DNA of 64,000 bases, from NCBI GenBank assembly GCA_026936325.1, contig JAPTHN010000149.1:496001-560000 (forward strand). The letters run 5' to 3'. The position numbers were made by a program, and so were the translations under genes. The notes below the pieces were generated by a model. That model searched no databases. It was not told where the DNA came from and worked only from the letters and a program-made list of their open reading frames with translations. Origin of the DNA: Platynereis dumerilii. Its lineage: Eukaryota; Annelida; Polychaeta; Phyllodocida; Nereididae. Positions 1-11,466 of the stretch are shown here, piece by piece (positions within the stretch are counted from its first letter, which is position 1; every line of letters starts with the position of its first letter).

Positions 1-103
1 TACCCAACAAATATTAGTTGTTGCTATTACAATAGCAACATTTGTTGTGATATGATACATATACATATGTTGTTTTCTTTTTTTGATAGAATAATGTTGG
101 GTA
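1..103. repeat. Small foldback element, MITE-like
   Basis: The first bases, TACCCAACA, are the reverse complement of TGTTGGGTA at 95-103. Inside lies a perfect hairpin at 19-40 with 10-base arms (TGTTGCTATT) and a two-base loop. If the outer TA pair is a target duplication, this is a roughly 100-bp TA-flanked MITE. The window starts exactly at its left edge, so the left flank cannot be checked. Confidence 0.35.
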
Positions 104-1659
104 AACAAAAAATCATTCAATTTCAATGAATTTGTGACAGTTTGATTCTACTTAGTCAATTATAATGTTTAGAAAACAATGGTATGTTGATTGTTAAACT
201 GTTGAGCATGTTATTCACAGCTTCACAAATTCTTCAGGTAGAAGTACTTGATCCTCTTGACCTTGGATTATTTTTTCTGATTGAATTGACCCACTGACAA
301 CTGGCCAATCCCTCTAACAATGAGCCAAGTTAATTTGGGTGTGTCAGAAAAAATTGACAGCCAATTCTAATTAAAGACAAGAAAACCCTTGGTCAACTGA
401 CTTAACTGGATCACATGTGATCATTCTGGGCTGCTGAATTTCTCATTGAGGTTCTGGCCTTCTGCAGCACTTTCAACAGGAATAACAAGATGCTGAGGAC
501 GCTATTTGAGCAAGTAATGATTCAAAACGTTGTCAAATATTGTTAGAAACTTGTGCTAGCCAGATTAATTATGTTCTCTGCATAATAGTGACGTGGGAAG
601 CCCACAAGTTACCCTTGTTGATTTGAGTGATGGGCTAGTGAGCAACCTTGTCAATATTTATACAGGTTAAATATCAGAATCATACCAGAAATTGCCCCAA
701 CCCCAGAATTTGCCCCAACCCCAACCCAGCGGCAGCCACCTGTGGCTGTAATGAGTGACAGAATGCAAAATTATTCTGTATGAACCCATACTCGTTTTTT
801 GTGTACCAAGTTTACCGGCTGTAACTAACTTGGTTTGAGAATAATGTCTCATCCTTGCTATGCATTTAGCGAAGGTTTATGCATCTGAGTTACTGATTTT
901 GGGGTATAACTCAGACGCATAATCCTTTCATTTGCCTGTCACCAACAAGCAGGATTAGTCTCCTTAAATCAAATTAACATTGAAAGTATTGGGTATAATC
1001 ATGACAAACCATCAGTATGATGACTCACGAAGTGCCATTTTCACAGGGCAACAGTCCACTCTTTTTGCATGTCAAATTTACTGCAATGCGTAGACCACAC
1101 TTCAGCCTTTCATACTTGCCTTGCTTCAGGCCATGGTATCATAATCAATCATTCTAATTTTTTGTCACATCGGTATTGGATAATTCAGGACATCTTCGTA
1201 TGTGTGTGTCAAAGTTTTATTCATAACCGACCGCCAAACGCCTCATGCAGAAGCAACAGCTTGCATCTGTCATTTCTTATGTGTCCTCAAGCTCATTTAT
1301 GATCACTTTCTCCATGGAGATTTTATGGGCTGTAAATTAAAATGCAAACTTTTTTTTCCAAATCTCAAAAAGAAAATAATTGGAAGATACATCATTTGAG
1401 AAACTTAACAATTATACAAGGTACTATGACTCTATGTGAAAAATATTGAGAACACATGCAGTCGGCAAAAATCAATTGACTTTTAGAAGAATTCAACAGG
1501 CATATTTTCCTTTTTCTCATGCTGCCAATCCTTCACTGGAAGCCTTCCTTCCTGCAACATGACCTAACTGCCACTGCAGGAAGTCAAGGTTCAAGTGGAC
1601 ACTCAGTGTTATACCCTGCATGCTCTTGTGACACTTACCAGGTCACACACAGTCCAGGC
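104..1659. other. Non-coding stretch
   Basis: No reading frame here is convincing on either strand. Several 50-60 codon open runs occur, which is expected by chance at this base composition. A short stretch near 590-680 resembles 59555-59615: both share a phrase close to CTAGTGAGNAACCTTGTC. This suggests a shared dispersed repeat at the two ends of the window. Confidence 0.4.
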
Positions 1660-2280
1660 CACAGTGCTATATGTCTAGTGGCATAGGCACAATTTGGCTG
1701 AGGGCAAGATGATGTGACATCGTAATAAATCTCTTGCTTCTTGATGGATCCAATTGCGTGGGAGGAGATCAATTTACAATATAAATGATTGAGGACCAGC
1801 CCTGTATTGAACTCCAGACCCCAAATAGTAGACAAAAAGGACCCAGCTGTTAGATCATCTCCAATGGCTTAATAAAAAGTTCTTAAAGAAGGGAAGGAAT
1901 CCCACACATGCATGAAGACGCCATGCCATATCCCTGCAAATTCATTTCGACAGTCCTACTCCTATCCGAACATGTTATATTGACTGTTCTGCATGGTCTG
2001 ATCTCATCCTTACTGTGTCAAAACATGACATTGAAGTGAGATGGCTGACTTTAATTACAACATGTTGGTTTGCACAGAAATATCCAGGTGAGAGAGACTG
2101 TGTTCATTCTGTTCACCTCCAAAGGCAAAAGGCATTTATCCACAGCCCAGTCATAATCACTGGAAATTCACTCTGACAGTTCAGCATGGGGCTGATTGCA
2201 CCCTGAGGCTTCAGTAATCCTCTACCAACCCTGCATGCAGTAGGCCAGCACTTTCTTTTTTTCTCTGCTTATTAGCTGAA
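1660..2280 (+). repeat. Duplicated block AB, copy 1
   Basis: This block matches 36060-37200 and 43900-44530 in the same orientation. Shared phrases include GACCAG(C/T)(C/T)CTGT in its first half, and TAATCACTG followed by GATTGCACCCTGAGGCTTCAG in its second half. The copies are diverged and carry unequal gaps. No coding frame is kept open in all three copies, so the block is treated as non-coding duplicated DNA. Confidence 0.6.
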
Positions 2281-2900
2281 TGCTTTTGCGAAACTGCCTT
2301 GATGTAAATAAATGTGCATTAGTTTCTTTCACTTCTCATCAGCAATACATGAAAATAATGTGAAATACTGATCTACTTTTGTGAGAATAAGTAGAGTGAG
2401 ATCAATAAAGTGAAACTTAGATATTTTAAAACGTATTCGATGAAAAAACAAGGAAAGAGAGAACATAACTCCAAATAACATATTAAAGGCTTAAACTTGT
2501 CAGACCTTAGTCATACATGTTAGTTTCGTTGGCCTAATATGTATTTTGTAAAAGATAATATACCAGCTTATAACTGCTTATGTAAGTTCTTATCATTCAC
2601 AGGCACAGTGCTGGGGTCAAGATAGATGTAGTATATATGTAATACTATATTACAGATGTCATGAAAACTGTAGCATACCAATGCAATTCTTAGTGTAAAT
2701 CCAAAGTGAACAGTAGCCTGGGGAGTGTTCTAAAAGAACTTTCACTCGTCAGAGACAATATATTTCATTGTGAACTTTCAAGTGATGAGATTAATTTTAT
2801 CATTACAGACATTTGTTTGAATTGAGTAATGTTGTTCCTAATTATTCCACAATTGTATACATCTCAGTATGAATAAAGATTGTAATAATAATTAAAACAG

Positions 2901-3187
2901 TGGCACTTCCAGCAACTTGATATTGCATGGCTCATCAAATGCGAAAGCCCAAGCATATTTCAAGAGATTACCATCAGCACAGCTGCTATCCCCAAGGACT
3001 CCGACAATGCCCAAGATGTTTCTTTCATTGAAAAAAGAAAACGGCCCATCAGGGATCTGATAGACGAAGCCCCCAGAGACTACTTAGGCAATTCCATCCA
3101 TCAGGCCCTAGAAAAGACCCCAGAGAAAAGAAAAACATACCCTGCCTATATGAATTATCCAGCTAAGAATATGCAGCTTTTTTTATA
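2901..3187 (+). CDS. Possible internal exon, unknown protein
   Basis: An open frame begins at an acceptor-like AAAACAG and runs about 95 codons to a donor-like ATA|GTAAGG at 3188. The translation is balanced and polar, with runs such as PIRDLIDEAPRDYLGNS and EKTPEKRKTYPAY, and the stretch is richer in GC than its surroundings. I do not recognise a family. Two dibasic KR sites could hint at a processed precursor, but there is no signal peptide or repeated unit. Open runs of this length are expected a few times by chance in 64 kb, so the call rests on composition and splice sites only. The frame meets a TAG directly at the putative donor, so it could instead be a last exon. Confidence 0.3.
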
Positions 3188-3238
3188 GTAAGGTGATCAG
3201 TTTGCTTCCTTTTAAAGATAGTTAGACATATAATAATA

Positions 3239-3267
3239 ATATATATATGTATATATATGTATATATT
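3239..3267. repeat. (AT)n microsatellite with GT interruptions
   Basis: Repeated ATATATATGT units make a short, low-complexity tract. Confidence 0.8.
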
Positions 3268-3844
3268 TTTGTTAGGCTTTGCCTTTCCTAAGTATTTCAA
3301 TAATTATACTGAAAAATAGATAGTCTCAAGGAAAGAAGACAATTTCTCAATTAAATTTGTACTCAGTGACTCATGTCAAGCAATGATGCGCCAACATCAT
3401 ACTTTTTACTTTGCTGAGGCATGATCAAGGGCAGTATAATAAAACGCCATGAATGAGGTCAGTATAAAGATCAGAAACATGACAATTAATATTTTTAGTC
3501 ATCTACATTCTACAAGCATGTACATGTATACTGGTCTCCTTAGTCCTTAAATATGTAAATGGAGGTTGTGATAAAGTCGTTTGACAGTCTGTAAACACGT
3601 TCAGACAACGGCCAGCAAAAAGTTCAGAAAATGATAATTTACAAGCCATACAATCAAAGTCATGCTGCAGAATGACATTCACCATTAAAAAAACGATCCT
3701 TATATATTAAAAGGTGTGCCCATTTCTCAAAAAAGAGAGAGCCACAAGCATTAATAAAGCGAACAACTTTGACGACCTATATTGAAAGTAGAAAATAAGT
3801 CAAAGAACTAATTTTTCCGGAAGGCCTTTATCCAGCCGCAAAAC

Positions 3845-4200
3845 CAAGTTACCTTATGAATAATCATTGCCTCTTACCTCGCACCCTTTCTCTTATTATT
3901 TACTGTCATGCCATCTTGTGGACTTAGCGTCACCTTCTATTACATCATCTATCATAATATTCCACCCTATCTTCCCTCCTTTTGTCTTCTCCACTTCATT
4001 TTCGAAATGCCAGGAAACCCTTAACTGCATGCAGTGCATGGCGTTATGCAGCATGCAAAGGCAGTTGCTCAACAAACAATGAACAACGTAAAATACAATG
4101 ACACTCATGATGATGGAATGTCACATTTCAAGCATTTCAGGAGGAACTGAAAAGCAGGTGCACTCAGGAATTCATTGTTTGACCAACAAGCAGCAACCGT
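3845..4200 (+). repeat. Duplicated block E, copy 1
   Basis: The block matches 10585-10935 and 26735-27075 in the same orientation. Shared phrases are TCATTGCCTCT, CCTCGCACCCT, TTTTGTCTTCTC, GAAAAGCAGGTGCACTCAGG and the segment around GCCAGGAA. The three copies differ by many substitutions and small indels, so the duplication is old. No frame stays open in all of them. Confidence 0.65.
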
Positions 4201-5269
4201 GGCCTTTCTGTGATTGGCCATCTTGTAATTAAAATGGCCAGAAAATAACTTTGTTCAAGATCCTTTTCTTGCCATTTAATTTCTTCAAATAATTGAAATG
4301 TATTTGGTCCTCAAACATCACTAAGATAAACTAAAAATCCAACCCAAGAAGTGATACACGTAAACACCCATTACAAGCAACCATTATGATTTTGTTTATT
4401 GGCACCTATGTTGATAGGTATATGACAAAAGCTGCCTTAGCTTATATACCTGACTGGCACAAACAAATCAATAAAACACTCTAAAACTCAGTGACATCAC
4501 ATGGCCAACTTCAATGTTCATTTTGAAACTGTTATGGGCCGCTAATCTGCAAAGATCTACAATAATAATAATTTCCTGACAAACTCATTTAACTGTTGCG
4601 TCACTTGCAGACTTCGTTAGTAGAGTCAATATCAAATAATAACAGTACCAAATCAGTTTAGTTTCTTCAAAATTATGCCACAGTACCCCATCTTCCAGGG
4701 CACGCTTTTCACATTAGGCAATAAGGTTGGGGGCGACACCCTATCAGGCAGCATCTTTTATGAGAAGGGTATATTGCATTACAATGGTCCATATATTTCG
4801 CTGTAGCCATAAAATGTCTCGATTGATTTCAGAGACTGGCATCAACGGAACAAACTCCTTACAGGCTTTCCCATGAGCAGTACACATCTCTCATAAACCC
4901 ATTACGGCATTACACCCTACATAAAACAACCATAAAATAACTCATTGGCTGTTTTACCCTCATACTTTTTAATGCAATAATTAGGTGGGGTCTCATTTTA
5001 AGGTTGCAGCTGCATGATACCACAGAGATATGGACTCTTGGCTTATCTGCCGTGAATTTACCAGGCTGATACACCTCCACACTTATGTTGTACTGGGTAT
5101 CATTTAGGAGGTGCCAGAGTTTGAATAAAATCAACTCAGTTCATACGCTGTAACTGATAATATCTTCCTTATTTGGTTAGTCTGTTAGAACTGGACTTTC
5201 ATTGAGCAAAGCAATAAATATACATGTTTAAATCAACTCCTTGTTGAAGCCCTTGGAGCTCAGATGATT

Positions 5270-5590
5270 GGCGTCGGATCCAATAGAGTCCTTTTCTTGA
5301 ATTTCATATGGAAAATCCCCATACCTGGATTACAAGACACCAGAGTCTTTAATGGCTTTGGCTATCAGAGTTGGTCATCAAGTTATAAAAAGCCAATAAG
5401 TTTATTTTATTGTATTAGGGACTTGTAGTGCAGACTTGTAGTCTGGGAAGCATGTTGTAAGAGATTAAGGTGTTTCACCTGGTTAGTAAGGGAAGCTTTA
5501 TTAGATGCAGAAGCAGTGCACCAGTTGACCCTGATATCCATTAATCTAGAATCCTGAATATGATTCAATCTAAGATTCCACATCTCATAC
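5270..5590 (+). repeat. Duplicated block D, copy 1
   Basis: The block matches 28020-28280 in the same orientation, most clearly at GTTATAAAAAGCCAATAAGT followed by a CATTTTAT-like run and the GCAGAAG(A/C)A segment. In both places D lies about 1.3-1.4 kb downstream of block E, so the pair E-D was probably copied together. Confidence 0.55.
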
Positions 5591-6750
5591 ATATATTAAG
5601 GTAAAAAGTGATAATAGTTGAGAGTTCTTGGTTAAAGTAAGGATGGTATGATTCTGAAAAAAGAGTTACATATGTAATCAGAAAGCTTTATAGGCCAACC
5701 AATAAAACATATGGTAGTCTTATGATAAGGGCAGTTTGCTTTGTCGATTTTTATTAATGTTCAAGAATATAATAGAGACAGGAATTCTTTCGGTGTTTTA
5801 GTATTTCACTGTTGCATTCTGTTCTTAGATCTGATAAGTACTATTCTAGTTACCACTTGACTCCCATTTATTTTGTAAACTATAACTAATTTATTTCCAC
5901 AATGCCATTTCACAAGGTACTTTTTCTCACCTCTATCTCTTGAAATTCTGAAATGACATGTCGTGCTGCGAGGTGTAGCATCCTCTGTAATCTGAGTTGT
6001 TTTTCGGCAGCTGAAGAAAGACACGTCAGAATCAGACCACCCTGGGGCATCAAACAGCATGAATTACTTCCCTGAACACCCATATACTCCCAGCGAAATC
6101 TGGTGAACAGTTTCAAAGCTAACAAATGGACTAAGGAGGTTTCCCCAAGGGAAATTATTCATGCTGTAAATGTTTGTCTAAACTTCATATGTAGTTCACC
6201 ATGAAACATCATGATATTCCATAAATTTTTCTTGCAACTTTGTTTGTGCAGGAAATCTAGGAGACATGTGAGTTTTTACAAAAGCAAATGCCCAGAATCG
6301 CAAAAGCAGAAACTTTAATTAAGTGAGGATTACACGGTCCTTTCAGCATGTTCGACACAGAAAGGAAATTCGGGATCCTTCTGAAAAGTATACTGTCTGA
6401 TTGGTTGGAAATTACTTGGTTGATTCACTTGTTTCGCCAAATTGCAGTCCGCGAGGCAGAGGGACCATTTGAACTTCCCATGTTTCATTGCTCCTTCTCT
6501 TCGAAAATTACTTCCAGGAATTTGTTTTTCTCTTTTTTCAATGTCTTCCTATTTATTTCACTTTTTAAAAAGTGTATGTCTTATTCAGGTAAAATGTGTG
6601 ATGTACCAGAGGTAAATATGCTTCAATAATTGAGGCAACATTTAGAATAACAATCATGATCAGTCAAGAAGCTGGCTGTCGGCGATTTATATAGGTGCAC
6701 TATGGCTATTTTTGAATAAAAAGATATATACATAATTCTATTTGAAACAG

Positions 6751-6885
6751 AACGACAAGTATACAGATGTAACAGATCATTTTCCATTGAAAGAAGAACC
6801 AGAAGAGGAATCCCCCTTGTTAATCAAGACTGACAAGACACAAATGGCACCCCTTTCACCAACGGTATTGACCCTTGATATTTAA
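6751..6885 (+). CDS. Possible terminal coding exon, acidic tail
   Basis: A 45-codon open frame starts right after TTTGAAACAG and ends at TAA (6883-6885). It reads as an acidic, proline-containing tail with the runs DHFPLKEEPEEESPLL and TQMAPLSPTVLTLDI. The shape suits the last coding exon of a membrane or signalling protein, but no family is recognised and no upstream exon is securely linked. It lies 3.6 kb downstream of the other candidate exon on the same strand. A chance open frame is the main alternative. Confidence 0.3.
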   Translation, partial: NDKYTDVTDHFPLKEEPEEESPLLIKTDKTQMAPLSPTVLTLDI

Positions 6886-7154
6886 TCAAACAAGAAGCCC
6901 GGTAATTTATCATAGTTGCTGAAATTACTGAGCAGTGTTTCCTCTACATCCAACTGGAATGATTGTATCCTTCATTTTTACATGTGGTAAGTATCTCTAT
7001 ATATAGGAGCCATTGTCATCAAAATCAACAAATCTTTGGCAGGGAAGATTGTCTTTATTTTCCATTTGAAATGAGGTTTGTTATTTGATTTACAGTTTTA
7101 TAAAAAGTCACAATTCAACTTGTTTTGGATGGTATTTAGTATTCATCTAGAACT

Positions 7155-7329
7155 ATGAAGACATTTCGTAGAATAACATCAGATATCATATATCTACATG
7201 AAAGTTTTAACTATAGAATAATTAAACATGATGATATTGTCTCTGCTATTTTTGATTATCAGATTTTGGAAATTAGTTTTAGCAATGCATTTCGGGAAAC
7301 AAAGAAAGTTACACTGATAAACTTATATA
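7155..7329 (+). pseudogene. LINE A endonuclease, 5' piece
   Basis: The frame reads LHESFNYRIIKHDDIV and then KKVTLINLY, matching the middle of an AP-type LINE endonuclease. It stops at the left TA of the inserted element. Continuing at 8132 in the same frame gives INLYRPPRQTIDNLENF, which is the expected N-Y-(R/K)-P-P motif of these endonucleases, so the two pieces were once one ORF. Confidence 0.75.
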
Positions 7330-8129
7330 CACTACCCTCCAAAAGTTTGAATACACCTGGAAAAGTGAGGTTTCTTTTAAAAATACTTAATTTTGAATGG
7401 AATTTTTGTTTTATATTTACATCAATCAATATCAGAAGTCACATTGAAGTCATAAGTTGTCTTTATTTTGTCATTTTGGTTGAAATTTGTGCCTTTTCTC
7501 AATATCCCAAATTATGGTATTTTACAAAAAATTCTCACAACGCAGTTTTCTTCTAGGTTTATGAAATTTAATTATATTTAAGTGTTTCTGATGTTTTAAC
7601 ATGATCGTAACAGTAGTTTTAAACCCCAAAAAGACAATTTAAAAATTGGACATAGACCACTCAAAATTACAAAATTTAGATAATTTTGGGTCACCATGAA
7701 GTATAATCATAGAATGTATCTTCTCAAGTGAAAATTGTTTTATTTGAGCTGTTTCGGCATTGTTTTGACCAAAAATTAGCCAAAATCAGTATTTTTGTCC
7801 GATTTTCAATGGCCATTTTCTGGTCTAAAACCACTGGTAAAATCATCACAAACCAGTGGAAATGTGTGAAAAATGATAAAATTTCATAAATATGGAAGGT
7901 AACTGTGCTTTTATAGCTTTTCAGAGAAAATGATAAAATGGGATATCGAGAAAATTACATAAATGTATACCAAAATGATCTAAAACCATGAAATATGTAT
8001 ACATTATGGCCTGAATGTGAATTTCTATATTGTTTGATGTAAGTATAAAACAAAATTTGTGTTGAAGACGAGGTATTTTTGAAAGAAATTTAACCTTTTC
8101 AAATGTATTCAAACTTTTGGAGGGTAGTG
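7330..8129. mobile_element. Tc1-type long-TIR MITE inside LINE A
   Basis: The ends are perfect inverted repeats beginning CACTACCCTCCAAAAGTTTG for at least 26 bp. Weaker inverted similarity continues to roughly 200 bp on each side. TA target duplications lie at 7328-7329 and 8130-8131. The 800-bp interior encodes no recognisable transposase. Removing the element and one TA restores the LINE A endonuclease frame, which confirms the boundaries. The terminal sequence resembles Tc1-like transposon ends. Confidence 0.88.
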
Positions 8130-8131
8130 TA

Positions 8132-8594
8132 GACCTCCAAGGCAAACTATTGATAATTTAGAAAATTTCGCTCAAGAATTAAACACTATACTTGACCATT
8201 ACAAGAATAACAGAGAAGTTTTAGTATGTGGGGACTTCAACATAGATCTTTTAAAATTTAAAGTTAATTCACACTTCAATGATTTTTTAGAAATGATTAT
8301 TTCAAATGGATATTTGCCGCGGATTACGCTACCTACCCGCCTAACTTGTCATTCAGGAACTCTTATAGATAATTTCTTTGTAAAAGCCACAGACAATTTA
8401 GCAAACACAGCCTCTGGTGTTTTGTTAAATCAACTCTCTGATCATTTGCCCTATTTCATAATTTTTGACTCTTTTTCTCATATAAAACCTAAATGTAAAT
8501 ATGTAAATTATACAGTAAATAATATGAATGCACTTAATAGCTTTAAAGAAGCATTAGGAGAACAAAATCTAATGCAGATTCTCCCATCGCTTAC
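8132..8594 (+). pseudogene. LINE A endonuclease, 3' piece
   Basis: This continues the endonuclease with the catalytic-site motifs VLVCGDFNIDLL (about 8223) and LNQLSDHLPYF (about 8430), plus the T-R-L-T-C-H-S-G-T-L-I-D region between them. The frame runs to about 8590, where a hAT-like end interrupts it. No frame-breaking change is evident within this piece. Confidence 0.75.
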
Positions 8595-9250
8595 CAGTGG
8601 CGTAGCTAGGATTCCATGAGTGGGGGGGCCAGGGGGGGGGCAGGGTCTGAACTAGGGGGGCCAACCTTTTGCGGCATTTTTAGGTTGAAAATGGGTAAAA
8701 TAGATGGGCAGCAACACAAGCCTTACAAACCACTGTGCAAAATAGGCCACGTTTTCTCATGGCCAAAACTAACTGGATTTACTTTTTATTTATATATATA
8801 TAGACCAGTTAAGCAGGTTGCAGAATGATGATTACAGCCATTCAATTTGTAATGTGGAATGAGAGGATAGTTAATTTCAAAAATAACACTTTAGTCTTTG
8901 AAGTTAATTGTTTTTGATGGTTGACATGATCATGCCAAGATTTATATGCCTTCAATTATAATTTGATTTGAGGAGACCAACACTGTTTGTTGACCATACT
9001 GATGAAATCCCATTTCAAAGGTATCATGATGACATATCACTTATCATGAGTCACAAAGTGTATTTTTCACAATGAAATTGCTTCTTATTTTTCTCAAAAT
9101 TAATATTGCTTTAGTAGAAGTGTGAAAATCATGATAATTTTCGTTTTGTATGTTTTACACCATCAAGGCAATAAAAATGGTCAAGCAGCTTCGAATTAAG
9201 TACATTTTGTTACTCCATTGCCCCTCGATGCCTCCTTAAGCACAGCACTG
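8595..9250. mobile_element. hAT-like non-autonomous element
   Basis: The left end, CAGTGGCGTAGCTAGGATT, followed by a G-rich run, is a common form of hAT-family terminus in animals. A degenerate counterpart, CCTCCTTAAGCACAGCACTG, closes at 9250 in the opposite sense. No matching 8-bp target duplication was seen, so the right boundary is tentative. There is no transposase. Confidence 0.4.
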
Positions 9251-9553
9251 GGGTTGAGGTGCACCATTGTTATGGGATAAGTTTAGCATGAAGTGGAATA
9301 ATCCCTTGAAATTATCAATTTTTCTTATTTGGTCAAAAAAAGGTTGTAGCGATTTGCGCAAATTGCTCCCATAGGCGAGTACAGATCCTAAAATTGTAGG
9401 GAATTTCCAGGCAACATATGAAAAAATTAAGCAATTAGAACAAATCAATTTGTTACCCATTCAGCATAATTGGAGCCTTTTCAAAAGAGAAATATTTCTT
9501 CTGCGCGGCAAGGCAAGGTAAAGATTTCCTCGATCACCAAATTTTTAATGTTG

Positions 9554-10105
9554 TAAATAGAATTTGTGTCAGAATTTGATTTTCTAGGTGTTGTAATTGA
9601 CAATCATCTAAAATGGAACAGTCACATAGACATGGCATCAAAGAAAATATCTCTGAAACCATCTATAGGTACTTTGAACAGACTCAAAAACTTGTTACCT
9701 TCAGCAGCGCTACTTAATATCTATAAATCTTTAGTGCTTTCACATCTCTCTAATGGGTTACTTAGTGGTTTATTTAAACAGTTGGGCACTCTAAAAATTA
9801 TGGACTTATGCGCACTGCAGGACTTCAAACTTTGTTACAAATATGAAAATAACTTAGTCCCAGTATATTTAAAAAATATCATCAATGGTGAAACGTCTCA
9901 CCATCATTTCACCCGACAGAGCACAAGTGTGAGGTTCCGCCTGCCTGCTGTGAGATATGATTTCGCAAGGAATGGTATAACTTATCGTCTTCCTAATATA
10001 TTTAATTGTATGGATTCAACTATTAAAGACAAAATATATACACATAGCATTCAAGGTTTCAAATTCTATGTTAAAGAAAGGTTTCTACAAAGCTACACTA
10101 CTTAA
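9554..10105 (+). pseudogene. LINE A reverse transcriptase, C-terminal part
   Basis: The frame begins near IEFVSEFDFLGVVID and continues with DNHLKWNSHI and YKSLVLSHLSNGLL, the connection region after the RT palm in CR1-like LINEs. It ends with the usual tail pattern, here TRQSTSVRFRLPAVR and FKFYVKERFLQSY. About 50 residues expected between NGLL and LFKQLGTL are missing. The polymerase active-site motifs are not present in the window. Confidence 0.75.
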
Positions 10106-10520
10106 TGTCTTATTCCAAATTGTTATATTTGCAGTCGATAATTAAGTTATTTGGGTTAAATTCCAGGTCACTGCTTCCATCACGACCAGGTTCATCATCA
10201 ATTTTCCATGCCCCTTGTGACAAAAATGTTTATCTTGCAGTTTCTAACCATTACTATTTTATTTATCTCATCATCTCACTATCTTTAAAAATATTTTAAA
10301 ATTGTCTCAAATTATAAATGTAATTAGCTGAAGCGCTTCATTTTGGTTAAATATTTTGATATGCATATTATAGTTATTCGTATTTCGTTATATTCGTATT
10401 CTTTCTATGGTGGCCTCTCGACAGCGGTAACTTGCTTATCTTGGAGAGGTCATCCATGCCTTGTATTATTTATTTTAAAATTTGTTTGAAACATTTTGTA
10501 TTACCTATGGCAAAATAAAC

Positions 10521-10543
10521 CTGTCTGAGTCTGAGTCTGAGTC
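10521..10543 (+). repeat. Hexamer tail of LINE A
   Basis: Repeats of CTGAGT follow CAAAATAAAC, the usual layout for the 3' terminus of CR1/L2-like elements that end in a short microsatellite instead of poly(A). Confidence 0.7.
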
Positions 10544-10584
10544 TATATCAAACGAGGTAAAGAACCATCTCTCATCCTACCAGC

Positions 10585-10935
10585 GAAACCAGGTTATATT
10601 TCACCTTATGAATAAAATTAATCATTGCCTCTCACCTCGCACCCTCTCTCACTGTCACACCATCTAATGGATACAGCGTCACCATTTATTTGCATCATCT
10701 ATCATTTCATTCAACCATGCCTTCCACTCTCTTTTGTCTTCTCTGCTTCATTCTGAAAATGCAGGAAATCCTTTAACTGGAGCGTCATCATTGGGATATC
10801 CAGACGCAACAACAAACAATAAATAATGCACAATGCAATGACACTAAAGAAGATAGAAGGTCACATTTCAACCATTTCAGGAGGAAGTGAAAAAAAGCAA
10901 GTGCACTCAGGAATTGATCGACCAAGAACCAAACC
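10585..10935 (+). repeat. Duplicated block E, copy 2
   Basis: Same block as 3845-4200 and 26735-27075. LINE A ends immediately to its left, so LINE A may have inserted next to or into the block. Confidence 0.6.
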
Positions 10936-10999
10936 CAAGAATTGACAACCCACATTGCGCATCTTCAAAATGAAGAAATTACCAGAAAATTCTAGGAGA

Positions 11000-11336
11000 T
11001 GTAATTGAGGGTATAAAAAGTTAAATGAAATGGAGAAAAAACAATTGAAATAGGTTTTGATTGCAATAAATTTCAGTTATGACAGTTTTCCGAGTGTTTG
11101 TTTTGTAAAGTATGGTGATAAACCCTTTGCAAATGAAGGGGTCAAAATACTTATTTCCGAAGACTATTGGGATTCTTATGCAAATATATGACATAATGCT
11201 TCTTTCACTTTTTTGTGCATTACCTGACTTCTAACGTTGGACCAGATCTACCTGAGAAATTTCAGATTTTTGAAGCAAGCGCAAATGCCCAAACCAGAAA
11301 ATATGGTAGGGGGTCAAATACTTATTTTCCTCACTG
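11000..11336. mobile_element. Tc1-like remnant, right end only
   Basis: The right edge reads GGGGTCAAATACTTATTTTC and then CTCACTG, followed by TA. This is the reverse complement of the common Tc1-like terminus that begins CAGTGAGG. A weaker internal echo (GGGGTCAAAATACTTATTTC) lies near 11140. No left TIR or transposase was found, so the left limit is approximate. Confidence 0.5.
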
Positions 11337-11466
11337 TAAATGGTAAAAAGGTAGACAACACTGAAAGATGCCAATTTTAAGACTATGTTAGATTGTTGAT
11401 ATTATGTAATAGTATAATAGTAAAAACAAAAACATGATTTGTGTGTAGATTAATTACTCACTGTTA

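Larger units (their letters stand above)
3188..6750. other. Non-coding stretch with two duplicated blocks
   Basis: No gene is supported here. The stretch contains an AT microsatellite at 3239-3267, a copy of block E at 3845-4200 and a copy of block D at 5270-5590, listed separately. Overlapping open frames near 5800-6125 on the minus strand differ in every frame and match nothing I recognise. Confidence 0.4.
7100..10545 (+). mobile_element. LINE A, CR1/L2/Jockey-like, split and decayed
   Basis: A plus-strand non-LTR retrotransposon relic. Endonuclease sequence lies at 7155-7329 and 8132-8594, the end of the reverse-transcriptase ORF at about 9554-10105, and a hexamer 3' tail (CTGAGT repeats) at 10521-10543. 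Most of the polymerase domain is absent. A Tc1-type element interrupts the endonuclease and a hAT-like element follows it. The segment 9251-9550 is not recognised. The microsatellite tail and the RT C-terminal pattern fit the CR1/L2/Jockey group. The start near 7100 is approximate. Confidence 0.75.

Noticed and set aside
421-513. Plus-strand open frame ending at a GTAATG donor (FLIEVLAFCSTFNRNNKM)
   Set aside because: It looks protein-like, but a stop lies directly upstream with no usable acceptor before it, and runs of 30 codons are common by chance.
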